This document shows, one piece after another, positions 32,008-42,176 of a stretch of DNA of 56,537 nucleotides. Made by a program: the position numbers and the translations under genes. Each line of letters begins with the position of its first letter. The first letter of the stretch is position 1. The notes under the pieces were generated by a model that did no database searches, was not told the origin of the DNA, and worked only from the letters and a program-made list of their open reading frames with translations. Origin of the DNA: Mycobacterium aquaticum (lineage in GTDB: Bacteria; Actinomycetota; Actinomycetes; Mycobacteriales; Mycobacteriaceae); NCBI RefSeq assembly GCF_002086485.1, contig NZ_MVHF01000052.1, forward strand, positions 1 to 56,537, written 5' to 3'.

Positions 32008-33018
32008 ATGGCGAAAAATTCTCGACGGAAGCGGCATCGCATCCTGGCCCTCATCGCTGCCGGTGCGATGGCACTTGTCGTGGTGCTGGTGGTGGCGATC
32101 GTGGTGATCGTGATGCGCAGGCCGGAGACGCCGTCGGCCCCGCCCAGCGCCCAGCCGTCCCCCGGGGTGCAGGTGCCGCCGACGACGCGTAAACCGCGTC
32201 CGGCGTTCCAGAGCGCCGACTGCCCGGACGTTTTCGTGTTGTCGATCCCGGGCACCTGGGAGTCCTCGGTGCAGCTGGACCCGGCCAACCCGGTGCAGTT
32301 CCCCTTGGCTCTGCTGCTCAACGTGACCAATCCGCTGCGCGCGCAGTTCGACAACTCGCGCATGGAGATCTACACGGTTCCCTACACCGCGCAGTTCCAC
32401 AATCCGTTCGCCGCGGACAAGCAGATGTCCTACAACGACAGCCGGGCCGAGGGCACGCGGGTCGCGGTCAAGGCGCTGACGGACATGAACAACCGCTGCC
32501 CGCTGACCAGCTACGTGATCATGGGCTTCTCGCAGGGCGCGGTGATCGGCGGCGACATCGCCAGCGACATCGGCAACGGTCGCGGTCCGGTGGACGAGGA
32601 CCTGGTGCTCGGGGTGACCTTGATCGCCGACGGGCGCCGACAGATGGGTGTGGGCCAGGACGTCGGCCCCAACCCCGTCGGCCAGGGCGCCGAAGTGACC
32701 TTGCACGAGGTGCCGACGCTGTCGGCGCTGGGTTTGACGATGACGGGACCTCGCCCGGGCGGGTTCGGCGCACTCAACGACCGCGCCAATGAGATCTGTG
32801 GCACGGGGGATCTGATCTGTTCGGCCCCGCAGGAGGCGTTCTCGATCGTCAACCTGCCTGCCACGCTGGAGACCTTGTCAGGTAGCGCCGCTGGTCCGGT
32901 CCACGCCCTCTACAACACTCCGCAGTTCTGGGTTCTCAATGGTCAGACGGCCACGCAGTGGACGCTGGCGTGGGCGCAGAACCTCATCGAGAATGCGCCG
33001 CATCCGGCGCATGGATAA
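32008..33018 (+). CDS. culp6: Essential cutinase-like phospholipase/thioesterase Culp6
   Basis: A 336-aa cutinase-like serine hydrolase equivalent to Rv3802c, essential in mycobacteria and linked to envelope lipid turnover. An N-terminal signal anchor (about 10-35, HRILALIAAGAMALVVVLVV) places it in the periplasm. The nucleophile elbow is GFSQGAVIGGD, with Ser175 at the same number as in M. tuberculosis. The acid/disulfide region is EICGTGDLICSAP and the His is in GPVHALYNT. ATG at 32008 follows GGAGA. It stands directly before the fadD32-pks13-accD4 operon, separated by a 217-bp regulatory region. Confidence 0.94.
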   Translation: MAKNSRRKRHRILALIAAGAMALVVVLVVAIVVIVMRRPETPSAPPSAQPSPGVQVPPTTRKPRPAFQSADCPDVFVLSIPGTWESSVQLDPANPVQFPLALLLNVTNPLRAQFDNSRMEIYTVPYTAQFHNPFAADKQMSYNDSRAEGTRVAVKALTDMNNRCPLTSYVIMGFSQGAVIGGDIASDIGNGRGPVDEDLVLGVTLIADGRRQMGVGQDVGPNPVGQGAEVTLHEVPTLSALGLTMTGPRPGGFGALNDRANEICGTGDLICSAPQEAFSIVNLPATLETLSGSAAGPVHALYNTPQFWVLNGQTATQWTLAWAQNLIENAPHPAHG

Positions 33019-33235
33019 CGGTTCGGCCACGAGCGTGCCGGATTTGGATGGGACAGCTGAACTCCCTTAATATTAAGAGAAAAGTAAGGGCTTCACGTAG
33101 GTGAGTCGCGAGTCCGATCGCGCGTACGATCTTCGGGGTTTGGGTACGCGCGGCCGGTGGACTGGCTGAGGCGCACCGTGAATGACGTGCCATAACAGGC
33201 TTCACGATGAGTGCGGCTCTGACGGGAGAAGAGAT
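33019..33235 (+). promoter_or_regulatory. fadD32-pks13-accD4 promoter region with AT-rich palindrome
   Basis: A 217-bp region upstream of the mycolate condensation operon. It contains the perfect 12-bp palindrome CTTAATATTAAG (33066-33077), nested in an outer CCCTTA / TAAGGG pair (33064-33069 and 33085-33090). This is an AT-rich island in GC-rich surroundings. TACGAT at 33125-33130 is a good -10 candidate, with weak TGAGTC 17 nt upstream. The palindrome, about 50 bp upstream of that -10, could be an operator or an activator site. Confidence 0.55.
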
Positions 33236-35128
33236 ATGCCGTTCCACAATCCGTTCATCAAGGACGGACAGATAAAGTTTCCTGACGGCGCAAGCATCGT
33301 TGAACACGTCGAGCGCTGGGCGAAGGTCCGCGGCGACAAGCTCGCCTACCGGTTTCTCGACTTCTCCACCGAACGTGACGGCGTCGCCCGCGACCTGACG
33401 TGGTCGCAGTTCAGCGCCCGCAACAAGGCCGTCGCCGCACGGTTGCAGCAGGTCACCCAGCCGGGCGACCGCGTCGCGATCCTGTGCCCGCAGAACCTCG
33501 ACTACCTGGTGGCCTTCTTCGGCGCCCTGTACGCGGGCCGCATCGCGGTGCCGCTGTTCGACCCGTCTGAGCCGGGCCATGTCGGACGCCTGCACGCGGT
33601 GTTGGACAACTGCCACCCGTCGGCCATCCTGACCACCACCGAAGCGGCCGAGGGCGTGCGCAAGTTCTTCCGCAGCCGGCCCGCCAACCAGCGTCCGCGC
33701 GTGATCGCCGTCGACGCCGTCCCGGATGACGTCGCCGCCACGTGGATCAAGCCGGACCAGCCCGACGAGACCACCATCGCGTACCTGCAGTACACCTCCG
33801 GTTCCACCCGCATCCCCACCGGCGTGCAGATCACCCACCTCAACCTGGCCACCAACGTGGTGCAGGTGGTCGAGGCGCTGGAAGGCGAAGACGGTGACCG
33901 TGGCCTGTCCTGGCTGCCCTTCTTCCACGACATGGGCCTCATCACCGCGCTGCTCGCGCCGATGATCGGCTACTACTTCACCTTCATGACGCCTGCTGCG
34001 TTCGTGCGTCGTCCCGAACGCTGGATCCGCGAGCTCGCCCGCAAGGAGGGCGACACCGGTGGCACCATCTCGGTGGCCCCCAACTTCGCGTTCGACCATG
34101 CGGCTGCCCGCGGCGTGCCCAAGGAGGGCTCGGCGCCGCTGGACATGTCCAACGTCAAGGCCGTGCTCAACGGCAGCGAGCCCATCTCGGCGGCCACCGT
34201 GCGCCGGTTCAACGAGGCGTTCGGGCCGTACGGCTTCCCGCCCAAGGCCATCAAGCCCTCGTACGGCCTGGCCGAGGCCACGCTGTTCGTGTCGACCACG
34301 CCGTCGGCCGAGGAACCCAAGATCATCACCGTCGACCGCGACGAGCTCAACAACGGGCGCATCGTCGAGGTGCCGGAGGATTCGCCCAAGGCCGTGGCCC
34401 AGGCCTCGGCAGGCAAGGTCGGTCTGGCGGAGTGGGCGGTCATCGTCGACGCCGAGAGTGCCACCGAGCTGCCCGACGGCCAGGTCGGTGAGATCTGGAT
34501 CAGCGGCCAGAACATGGGTACCGGTTACTGGGGCAAGCCCGACGAGAGCCGGGAGGTGTTCCAGAACACCCTCAAGTCGCGCACCAGCCCGTCGCACGCC
34601 GAGGGTGCAGCCGACGACGCCACGTGGGTCCGCACCGGCGACTACGGCGCCTTCTACGACGGTGACCTCTACATCACCGGCCGCGTCAAGGACCTGGTCA
34701 TCATCGACGGCCGCAACCACTACCCGCAGGACCTGGAGTACTCGGCGCAGGAGGCCAGCAAGGCGCTGCGCACCGGGTACGTCGCGGCCTTCTCGGTGCC
34801 GGCCAACCAGCTGCCCGACGAGGTCTTCGAGAACGCCCACGCCGGCATCAAGCGCGACGCAGACGACACCTCTGAACAGCTCGTGATCGTGGCCGAGCGC
34901 GCGCCGGGTGCGCACAAGCTCGAGGTCGGACCGATCTCCGACGACATCCGCGCCGCCATCGCGGTGCGCCACGGCGTCACCGTCCGCGACGTGCTGCTGA
35001 CTGCCGCCGGTGCGATCCCGCGCACCTCCAGCGGCAAGATCGGCCGCCGCGCCTGCCGGGCCGCCTACCTGGACGGCACCCTGCGCAGCGGCAAGATCGC
35101 CAACGCTTTCCCCGACGAGACGGACTGA
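33236..35128 (+). CDS. fadD32: Long-chain fatty acyl-AMP ligase FadD32
   Basis: A 630-aa fatty acyl-AMP ligase that activates the very long meromycolic acid as acyl-AMP and loads it onto the N-terminal ACP domain of Pks13. The adenylate-forming motifs are LQYTSGSTRIPTGVQITH (P-loop, about 184-201), FFHDMGL, PSYGLAEATLFVST, and the hinge/C-terminal motifs RTGDYGAFYDGDLYITGR and IIDGRNHYPQDLEY. ATG at 33236 gives MPFHNPFIKDGQ, the usual N-terminus, behind GGGAGAAGAG. It leads the essential condensation operon; pks13 follows after a 59-nt gap. Confidence 0.97.
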   Translation: MPFHNPFIKDGQIKFPDGASIVEHVERWAKVRGDKLAYRFLDFSTERDGVARDLTWSQFSARNKAVAARLQQVTQPGDRVAILCPQNLDYLVAFFGALYAGRIAVPLFDPSEPGHVGRLHAVLDNCHPSAILTTTEAAEGVRKFFRSRPANQRPRVIAVDAVPDDVAATWIKPDQPDETTIAYLQYTSGSTRIPTGVQITHLNLATNVVQVVEALEGEDGDRGLSWLPFFHDMGLITALLAPMIGYYFTFMTPAAFVRRPERWIRELARKEGDTGGTISVAPNFAFDHAAARGVPKEGSAPLDMSNVKAVLNGSEPISAATVRRFNEAFGPYGFPPKAIKPSYGLAEATLFVSTTPSAEEPKIITVDRDELNNGRIVEVPEDSPKAVAQASAGKVGLAEWAVIVDAESATELPDGQVGEIWISGQNMGTGYWGKPDESREVFQNTLKSRTSPSHAEGAADDATWVRTGDYGAFYDGDLYITGRVKDLVIIDGRNHYPQDLEYSAQEASKALRTGYVAAFSVPANQLPDEVFENAHAGIKRDADDTSEQLVIVAERAPGAHKLEVGPISDDIRAAIAVRHGVTVRDVLLTAAGAIPRTSSGKIGRRACRAAYLDGTLRSGKIANAFPDETD

Positions 35129-35187
35129 CCCGGGCCGAACGACATGACCTCGCCTGGCGGCCGGTCTGAGACAAAGGTGACTTGAAA

Positions 35188-38100
35188 ATGGATGAAACTC
35201 AAGGCGATTCGAATCTTCCAGCCCGCACCGAGTCTGCCGGCCAGCCGACGTCGCGCCCTGACATGACCGTCGCGGAGATGCGTGAGTGGCTGCGCAAGGC
35301 CGTGGCCTCTGCGACAGGCCAGTCGGCCGACGCCATCGACGAGACCACGCCGCTGATCGAGCTCGGCCTGTCCTCGCGCGACGCGGTGGCGATGGCCAGC
35401 GACATCGAGGATCTCACCGGTGTCACCCTGACGGCCACGGTGCTGTTCCGGCACCCGACCATCGAGTCGCTGGCGACCGTGATCATCGAAGGCGAGCCCG
35501 AACCCGAGGACACCGGCGACGAGGACTGGTCGCGCGCCCGTGACGTCGAGGACATCGCGATTGTCGGTGTGTCGACGCGGTTCCCCGGCGACTTGAACAC
35601 CCCCGACCAGATGTGGGACGCGCTGCTCGGCGGGAAAGACTGCATCACCGATCTGCCCGAGGGCCGGTGGGAGGAGTTCCTCAGCGAACCGCGGATCGCC
35701 GAGCGGGTGGGCAAGGCGCGCACTCGCGGCGGTTACCTCAGTGACATCAAGGGTTTCGACTCGGAGTTCTTCGCGCTGTCGAAGATGGAAGCCGACAACA
35801 TCGACCCGCAGCAGCGCATGGCGCTCGAGCTCACGTGGGAAGCGTTGGAGCATGCCAGGATTCCGGCGTCGAGCCTGCGCGGCGGCAGTGTCGCGGTGTA
35901 CATCGGCAGCTCCAACAACGACTACTCCTACCTGTCGCTGGCCGATCCGACCGTCACCCACCCATACGCCATCACCGGTAACCAGACCGCCATCATCGCC
36001 AACCGGGTGTCCTACTTCTACGACTTCCGCGGCCCCTCGGTGTCGGTGGACACCGCCTGCTCGAGCTCGCTGGTGGCCGCACACCACGGTGTGCAGGCCC
36101 TGCGCTCGGGTGAGGCCGACGTGGCCATCGTCGGTGGCGTCAACGCGCTCATCACCCCGCTGGTGACGATCGGCTTCGACGAGGTCGGCGGTGTGCTGGC
36201 ATCCGACGGCCGCATCAAGTCGTTCTCCTCGGACGCCGACGGCTACGCCCGCTCCGAAGGCGGCGGCATGCTCGTGCTCAAGCGGGTCTCCGATGCCCGC
36301 CGCGACGGCGATCAGATCCTGGCGGTCATCGCAGGCAGCGCGGTCAACCACGACGGTCGCTCCAACGGTCTGCTGGCGCCCAATCCCGATGCGCAGGAAG
36401 AGGTTCTGCGCAGGGCTTACAAGGACGCCGGGATCAACCCGCGGACCGTCGACTACATCGAGGCGCACGGCACCGGCACCATCCTCGGTGACCCCATCGA
36501 GGCCGATGCGCTGGGCCGGGTGGTCGGCCGGGGCCGCGACGCCGACAAGCCTGCCTTGCTGGGTGCAGTGAAATCCAATGTGGGGCACCTGGAGTCGGCA
36601 GCCGGTGCGGCGAGCCTGGCCAAGATGACCCTGGCGCTGGCCAACGACAAGATCCCGCCGTCCATCAACTACGCGGGCCCGAACCCCTACATCGACTTCG
36701 ACAAAGAACACCTCAAGGTCAACGACACCGTCTCGGACTGGCCCCGCTACAGCGGTCACGCCATCACCGGTGTTTCGGGCTTCGGCTTCGGTGGTGCCAA
36801 CGCCCACCTGGTGCTGCGTGAGGTGCTGCCGTCGGATCTCGTCGAGCCCGAGCCGGAACCCGAAGCCGTCGAGGACAAGTCGGCCTCCGACGATGCCAAC
36901 GCGGTCTACGTGGGTGGTGTCCGGATGGACGAGTACGGCGAGTTCATTCACGACGAGGATGAATCCGGGGCCGATGAGTACCCCGCATACGACGAGGCGA
37001 CGCATGAGCTGCCGGGCCTGACCGACGAGGCCAAGCGCCTGATCGAGAAGGCACGTGAGGAGCTGGCGGCTGCAGAAGCGGCCGAGCCCACCAAAAAGGT
37101 TGTCCCGCTGGCCATCTCCGCGTTTCTCACATCGCGCAAGAAGGCCGCGGCGGCCGAGTTGGCGGACTGGATCGATAGCGAAGAGGGCCGCGCGTCGTCG
37201 CTGGAATCCATCGGCCGCTCGCTGTCCCGGCGCAACCACGGCCGTTCCCGCGCAATCGTTCTCGCGCACGACCACGACGAGGCCGTCAAGGGGCTGCGCG
37301 CGGTGGCCGAGGGCAAGCAGCACCCGAGCGTGATCACCGCCGACGGGCCCGTCACCAACGGGCCGGTGTGGGTGCTGGCCGGTTTCGGTGCGCAGCACCG
37401 CAAGATGGGCAAAGAGCTGTACCTGCGCGAGCCGGTCTTCGCCGAGTGGATCAACAAGGTCGACGCCCACATCCAGGATGAGCGTGGCTATTCGGTCGTC
37501 GAGCTGATCCTCGACGACGCGATCGACTACACCAACGAGACCTGCGAATACCCCATCGAAGTGGTCCAGACGGTGATCTTCGCCATCCAGATCGCGCTCG
37601 GTGAATTCCTCAAGGCCCACGGCGCCAAACCCGGTGCGGTGGTGGGCCAGTCGCTCGGTGAAGCGGCCGCCGCCTACTTCTCCGGCGGTCTGTCGCTGGC
37701 CGACGCGACCCGTACCATCTGCTCGCGCGCACACCTGATGGGTGAGGGCGAGGCGATGCTGTTCGGTGAGTACATCCGGCTCATGGCCCTCGTGGAGTAC
37801 TCGGCCGACGAGATCAAGACCGTCTTCGCCGACTTCCCGGGCCTTGAGGTCTGTGTCTACGCCGCCCCGACCCAGACCGTCATCGGTGGTCCGCCGGAGC
37901 AGGTCGACGCGATCATCGCCCGCGCGGAGTCCGAGGGCAAGTTCGCCCGCAAGCTCCAGACCAAGGGCGCCAGCCACACCCAGCAGATGGACCCGCTGCT
38001 CGGTGAGCTCTCCGCCGAGATCCAGGGCATCGAACCGCATCCGCTGGCCACGGGTTACTTCTCGACCGTGCACGAGGGCAAGTTCATCCGGGCCGGCGCC

Positions 38101-40626
38101 GAGCCGATCCACGACGTGGAGTACTGGAAGAAGGGGCTGCGCCACAGCGTCTACTTCACCCACGGCATCCGCAACGCGGTCGACAACGGGCACACCACGT
38201 TCCTCGAGCTCGCCCCGAATCCGGTGGCGCTCATGCAGGTTGGTCTGACGACCGCCAGCGCCGGGCTTCATGACGCACAGCTGATCCCGACGCTCGCCCG
38301 CAAGCAGGACGAGGTCACGTCGATGGTCACGGCCATGGCGCACCTGTTCGTGCACGGCCACGATCTGGACATCCGGACGCTGTTCCCGCGCAAGTCCAGC
38401 GGTCTGGCCGGGGCTCTCGACTTCGCCAACATCCCGCCGACGCGGTTCAAGCGCAAGCAGCATTGGCTCGATGCGCACTTCACCGGCGACAGCTCGGCGG
38501 TCATGCCTGGCAACCATGTCGCGACCCCTGACGGCAAGCACGTGTGGGAGTTCGTGCCCAAGGGCGCGGCTGACCTCGCTGCTCTGGTGAAAGCCGCTGC
38601 CGCACAGGTGCTTCCGGATGCCAAGCTGACGGCGTCGGAGCAGCGCGCGGTACCCGCCGAAGGATCGCGGCTCGTCACCACCTTGACCAGGCATCCGGGG
38701 GGTGCCTCGGTGCAGGTGCACGCCCGCATCGATGAGTCCTTCACGCTGGTCTACGACGCCATCGTCACGCGCGGGGGCGCGGCGACCACGCTGCCGACCG
38801 CGGTGGGCGCCGGTGTTGTCGCCGAGCAGGTTTCGACCGCGCCGGCCGTCGCCGAGCCGGAGCCAGAGGACGACGCTGAGATCCTGCAGGACCACCTGAC
38901 CCAGGGCGCGGGCATGGGCGCCGGCTTCGAGAAGTGGTCACCGGAGTCCGGTGAGACCGTCGCGCAGCGGCTCGGCACCATCGTCGGTGCGGCAATGGGT
39001 TACGAGCCCGAGGATCTCCCGTGGGAGGTGCCGCTGATCGAGCTGGGTCTCGACTCACTGATGGCGGTGCGGATCAAGAACCGCGTCGAGTACGACTTCG
39101 ATCTGCCGCCCATCCAGCTGACCGCGGTGCGGGACGCCAACCTGTACAACGTCGAGGAGCTCATCAAGTACGCGATCGAGCACCGCGACGAGGTCGATCA
39201 GATCGCCGAATCTCAGAAGGGCAAGACGGCCGAGGAGATTGCCGCCGAGCAGGCTGAGCTCCTGGGGGGCGCATCGAGTGTTGCCGAGGTCGAGGCCAAG
39301 CTGGCCGAGGCGAGCGGAGCGACGGGGGATGGTCCAGAGGCGGGGCATCCGTTGGCCGACAAGGATTCCGAGGACAGTGCCGCACCCGCTGCGCCGATCG
39401 ACATCCCCGCACCGCCCACCGATCCGAGCGGGCCGTCGATCCCGGCTCCGCCGAGTGACCCGTCGGGCCCTGCCGGACCGTCCAAGGCCACTGCGGCAGC
39501 AGCCGCCGCCAAGGTGCTCACCCAGGAGGCGGTGACCGAGGCGCTCGGTGCCGACGTGCCGCCGCGCGACGCAGCGGAACGGGTCACGTTCGCGACGTGG
39601 GCGATCGTCACCGGCAAGTCCCCGGGCGGCATCTTCAACGAGCTGCCCGCGGTCGACGACGCGACGGCGACCAAGTTGGCCGAGCGGCTGTCGGAGCGCG
39701 CCGAGGGCACCATCACCGTCGACGACGTCAAGTCGGCCACGACCATCGAGGCACTGTCCACGATCGTGCGCGACCAGCTCGAGGAAGGTGTGGTGGACGG
39801 GTTCGTCCGCACCCTGCGGGCACCGAAAGAAGGCAGCTCGCACGTGCCGCTGTTCGTGTTCCACCCGGCCGGTGGTTCGACGGTGGTCTACGAACCGTTG
39901 ATGAAGCGGCTGCCGGCCGATATCCCGGTCTACGGGTTCGAGCGGGTCGAGGGCGCGATCGAGGAACGCGCCGCGGAATACGTGCCCAAGCTGCTGGAGA
40001 TGCACGATGGTCCGTTCGTGCTGGCGGGCTGGTCACTGGGCGGGGCGCTGGCCTACGCCTGTGCCATCGGGCTCAAGCGGGCCGGCGCCGATGTGCGGTT
40101 CGTCGGCCTGATCGACCTCGCGCTTCCGGGCGAGCCGATCGACCAGAGCAAGGAGGGCATGCGGGCCCGCTGGGATCGCTACGCCTTGTTCGCCGAACGC
40201 ACCTTCAACGTCGAGATTCCGGCCATCCCGTACGAGGAGCTGGAGCAGCTCGACGACGAGGGCCAGGTGAAGTTCGTGTTGGACGCCATCAAGGACAGCG
40301 GCGTGCAGATCCCGGGTGGCATCATCGAGCACCAGCGCACGTCGTACCTGGACCAGCGTGCCCTGGCCACCATCGAGGTCCAGCCGTATGACGGGCACGT
40401 CACGCTGTATCTGGCCGACCGTTACCACGACGACGCGATCGTGTTCGAGCCCGCGTATGCGACCCGCAAGCCCGACGGCGGCTGGGGCGAGTACGTCAAG
40501 GATCTCGAGGTCGTGCCCATCGGGGGCGAGCACATCCAGGCCATCGACGAGCCGTACATTGCCAAAGTGGGTGCTCACATGAGCGAGGCGCTCAACCGGA
40601 TCGAAGCTGAGAGCGAGAGCAAGTGA
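35188..40626 (+). CDS. pks13: Polyketide synthase 13, mycolic acid condensase
   Basis: A 1812-aa type I PKS that Claisen-condenses the meromycoloyl chain (from FadD32) with a carboxylated C24-26 acyl-CoA to make the mycolic beta-keto ester, then transfers it to trehalose. Domains: N-ACP (about 25-95, Ser63 in ELGLSSRD), KS (about 110-540, Cys291 in DTACSSS), AT (about 700-1050, Ser822 in GQSLGEAA), C-ACP (about 1240-1325, Ser1290 in LGLDSLMAV) and TE (about 1535-1800; Ser1616 in GWSLGG, Asp1643, His1782). The Ser-to-Asp and Ser-to-His spacings equal those of M. tuberculosis. No KR, DH or ER is present, as expected. ATG at 35188 follows AAAGGTGA; a TTG two codons earlier is less likely. It overlaps accD4 by 4 nt. 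Confidence 0.98.
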   Translation: MDETQGDSNLPARTESAGQPTSRPDMTVAEMREWLRKAVASATGQSADAIDETTPLIELGLSSRDAVAMASDIEDLTGVTLTATVLFRHPTIESLATVIIEGEPEPEDTGDEDWSRARDVEDIAIVGVSTRFPGDLNTPDQMWDALLGGKDCITDLPEGRWEEFLSEPRIAERVGKARTRGGYLSDIKGFDSEFFALSKMEADNIDPQQRMALELTWEALEHARIPASSLRGGSVAVYIGSSNNDYSYLSLADPTVTHPYAITGNQTAIIANRVSYFYDFRGPSVSVDTACSSSLVAAHHGVQALRSGEADVAIVGGVNALITPLVTIGFDEVGGVLASDGRIKSFSSDADGYARSEGGGMLVLKRVSDARRDGDQILAVIAGSAVNHDGRSNGLLAPNPDAQEEVLRRAYKDAGINPRTVDYIEAHGTGTILGDPIEADALGRVVGRGRDADKPALLGAVKSNVGHLESAAGAASLAKMTLALANDKIPPSINYAGPNPYIDFDKEHLKVNDTVSDWPRYSGHAITGVSGFGFGGANAHLVLREVLPSDLVEPEPEPEAVEDKSASDDANAVYVGGVRMDEYGEFIHDEDESGADEYPAYDEATHELPGLTDEAKRLIEKAREELAAAEAAEPTKKVVPLAISAFLTSRKKAAAAELADWIDSEEGRASSLESIGRSLSRRNHGRSRAIVLAHDHDEAVKGLRAVAEGKQHPSVITADGPVTNGPVWVLAGFGAQHRKMGKELYLREPVFAEWINKVDAHIQDERGYSVVELILDDAIDYTNETCEYPIEVVQTVIFAIQIALGEFLKAHGAKPGAVVGQSLGEAAAAYFSGGLSLADATRTICSRAHLMGEGEAMLFGEYIRLMALVEYSADEIKTVFADFPGLEVCVYAAPTQTVIGGPPEQVDAIIARAESEGKFARKLQTKGASHTQQMDPLLGELSAEIQGIEPHPLATGYFSTVHEGKFIRAGAEPIHDVEYWKKGLRHSVYFTHGIRNAVDNGHTTFLELAPNPVALMQVGLTTASAGLHDAQLIPTLARKQDEVTSMVTAMAHLFVHGHDLDIRTLFPRKSSGLAGALDFANIPPTRFKRKQHWLDAHFTGDSSAVMPGNHVATPDGKHVWEFVPKGAADLAALVKAAAAQVLPDAKLTASEQRAVPAEGSRLVTTLTRHPGGASVQVHARIDESFTLVYDAIVTRGGAATTLPTAVGAGVVAEQVSTAPAVAEPEPEDDAEILQDHLTQGAGMGAGFEKWSPESGETVAQRLGTIVGAAMGYEPEDLPWEVPLIELGLDSLMAVRIKNRVEYDFDLPPIQLTAVRDANLYNVEELIKYAIEHRDEVDQIAESQKGKTAEEIAAEQAELLGGASSVAEVEAKLAEASGATGDGPEAGHPLADKDSEDSAAPAAPIDIPAPPTDPSGPSIPAPPSDPSGPAGPSKATAAAAAAKVLTQEAVTEALGADVPPRDAAERVTFATWAIVTGKSPGGIFNELPAVDDATATKLAERLSERAEGTITVDDVKSATTIEALSTIVRDQLEEGVVDGFVRTLRAPKEGSSHVPLFVFHPAGGSTVVYEPLMKRLPADIPVYGFERVEGAIEERAAEYVPKLLEMHDGPFVLAGWSLGGALAYACAIGLKRAGADVRFVGLIDLALPGEPIDQSKEGMRARWDRYALFAERTFNVEIPAIPYEELEQLDDEGQVKFVLDAIKDSGVQIPGGIIEHQRTSYLDQRALATIEVQPYDGHVTLYLADRYHDDAIVFEPAYATRKPDGGWGEYVKDLEVVPIGGEHIQAIDEPYIAKVGAHMSEALNRIEAESESK

Positions 40627-42176
40627 CGAACAAGACGACGGCCGCGCTGCTGGCCGATCTCCGCGAGAAGCTTGAGGTCGCCAAGGAACCCGGCGGTGAG
40701 AAGGCCATCGCCAAGCGTGAGAAGAAGGGCATTCCCAGTGCCCGTGCGCGCATCCACGCGCTGCTCGACCCGGGCAGCTTCCTGGAAATCGGTGCGCTGT
40801 GCAAGACGCCGGGTGACCCGAATGCGTTGTTCGGTGACGGTGTGGTGACTGGTCACGGCACCATCAACGGACGCCCGGTGGGCGTGTTCAGCCATGACCA
40901 GACGGTGTTCCAGGGCACGGTCGGTGAGATGTTCGGTCGCAAGGTGGCCCGCCTGATGGAGTGGGTGGCCATGGTCGGCTGCCCGATGATCGGCATCAAC
41001 GACTCCGGCGGTGCCCGCATCCAGGACGCCGTGACCTCGCTGGCCTGGTACGCCGAACTCGGCCGCCGCCACGAGCTGCTGCGCGGCATGGTGCCCGAGA
41101 TCTCGATCATTCTCGGCAAATGTGCCGGCGGCGCGGTGTATTCGCCGATCCAGACCGATCTGGTGGTCGCGGTGCGCGATCAGGGCTACATGTTCGTCAC
41201 CGGCCCGGACGTCATCAAGGACGTCACCGGTGAGGACGTGACGCTCGACGAGCTGGGCGGCGCCGACGCGCAGGCCCGCTACGGCAACATCCACCAGGTG
41301 GTCGAGGACGAGGCCGCGGCGTTCCAGTACGTGCGCGACTACCTGAGCTTCTTGCCCCCCAACACTTTTGACGATCCGCCGATCGTCAACCCAGGCATGG
41401 AGCCCGAGGTCACGCCGCACGACCTCGAGCTCGACTCGATCGTGCCGGACGCCGACAACACGGCCTACGACATGCACGAGATCCTGCTGCGGATCTTCGA
41501 CGACGGTGACGTGTTCGACGTCGCTGCGCAGCGTGGGCAGGCGATCATCACCGCGTTCGCGCGCGTCGACGGGCATCCGGTCGGTGTCGTCGCCAACCAG
41601 CCGATGCACATGTCCGGCGCCATCGACAACGAGGCGTCCGACAAGGCGGCCGGGTTCATCCGGTTCTGCGACTCCTACAACCTGCCTTTGGTTTTCGTGG
41701 TCGACACCCCGGGCTTCCTGCCCGGCGTCGAGCAGGAGAAGGGCGGCATCATCAAGCGCGGTGGCCGGTTCCTCAACGCCGTCGTCGAGGCCGACGTGCC
41801 GAAGGTGACCATCACCATCCGCAAGTCCTACGGTGGCGCTTACGCCGTGATGGGTTCCAAGCAGCTCTCGGCCGACCTGAACTTCGCCTGGCCGACCGCA
41901 CGTATCGCGGTGATCGGTGCCGAGGGCGCCGCGCAGCTGCTCGTGAAGCGTTTCCCGGACCCCACCGCGCCCGAGGTGCAGAAGATCCGCGCGGACTTCA
42001 TCAAGGGTTACAACGAAAACATGGCCACGCCGTGGATCGCCGCCGAGCGTGGGTTCATCGACGCGGTCATCCAGCCGCACGAGACCCGGCTGCTGCTGCG
42101 CAAGTCGCTTCACCTGTTGCGCGACAAGCAGAAGCACGGCCGCGTGCAGCGCAAGCACGGCTTGTTGCCCATCTAG
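40623..42176 (+). CDS. accD4: Acyl-CoA carboxylase beta subunit AccD4
   Basis: A 517-aa carboxyltransferase subunit. With AccA3, AccD5 and AccE5 it forms the long-chain acyl-CoA carboxylase that makes the carboxy-acyl-CoA extender used by Pks13. The carboxyltransferase signature segments include GARIQDAVTSL, KCAGGAVYSPIQTDLVVAV, GFLPGVEQEKGGIIKRGGR and SYGGAYAVMGSKQL. The GTG start overlaps the pks13 stop (GTGA), so it is translationally coupled to the enzyme that consumes its product. It ends the operon. Confidence 0.97.
   Translation: MTNKTTAALLADLREKLEVAKEPGGEKAIAKREKKGIPSARARIHALLDPGSFLEIGALCKTPGDPNALFGDGVVTGHGTINGRPVGVFSHDQTVFQGTVGEMFGRKVARLMEWVAMVGCPMIGINDSGGARIQDAVTSLAWYAELGRRHELLRGMVPEISIILGKCAGGAVYSPIQTDLVVAVRDQGYMFVTGPDVIKDVTGEDVTLDELGGADAQARYGNIHQVVEDEAAAFQYVRDYLSFLPPNTFDDPPIVNPGMEPEVTPHDLELDSIVPDADNTAYDMHEILLRIFDDGDVFDVAAQRGQAIITAFARVDGHPVGVVANQPMHMSGAIDNEASDKAAGFIRFCDSYNLPLVFVVDTPGFLPGVEQEKGGIIKRGGRFLNAVVEADVPKVTITIRKSYGGAYAVMGSKQLSADLNFAWPTARIAVIGAEGAAQLLVKRFPDPTAPEVQKIRADFIKGYNENMATPWIAAERGFIDAVIQPHETRLLLRKSLHLLRDKQKHGRVQRKHGLLPI

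Noticed and set aside
32984..34972. A 662-aa reverse frame opposite fadD32
   Set aside because: Low-complexity composition and complete overlap with an essential, well-recognised gene.
35065..38895. A 1276-aa reading frame on the reverse strand opposite pks13
   Set aside because: Its product is Arg/Gly/Asp/Val-rich with no domain, and it mirrors the codon bias of the real pks13 on the other strand. High GC leaves such frames open.
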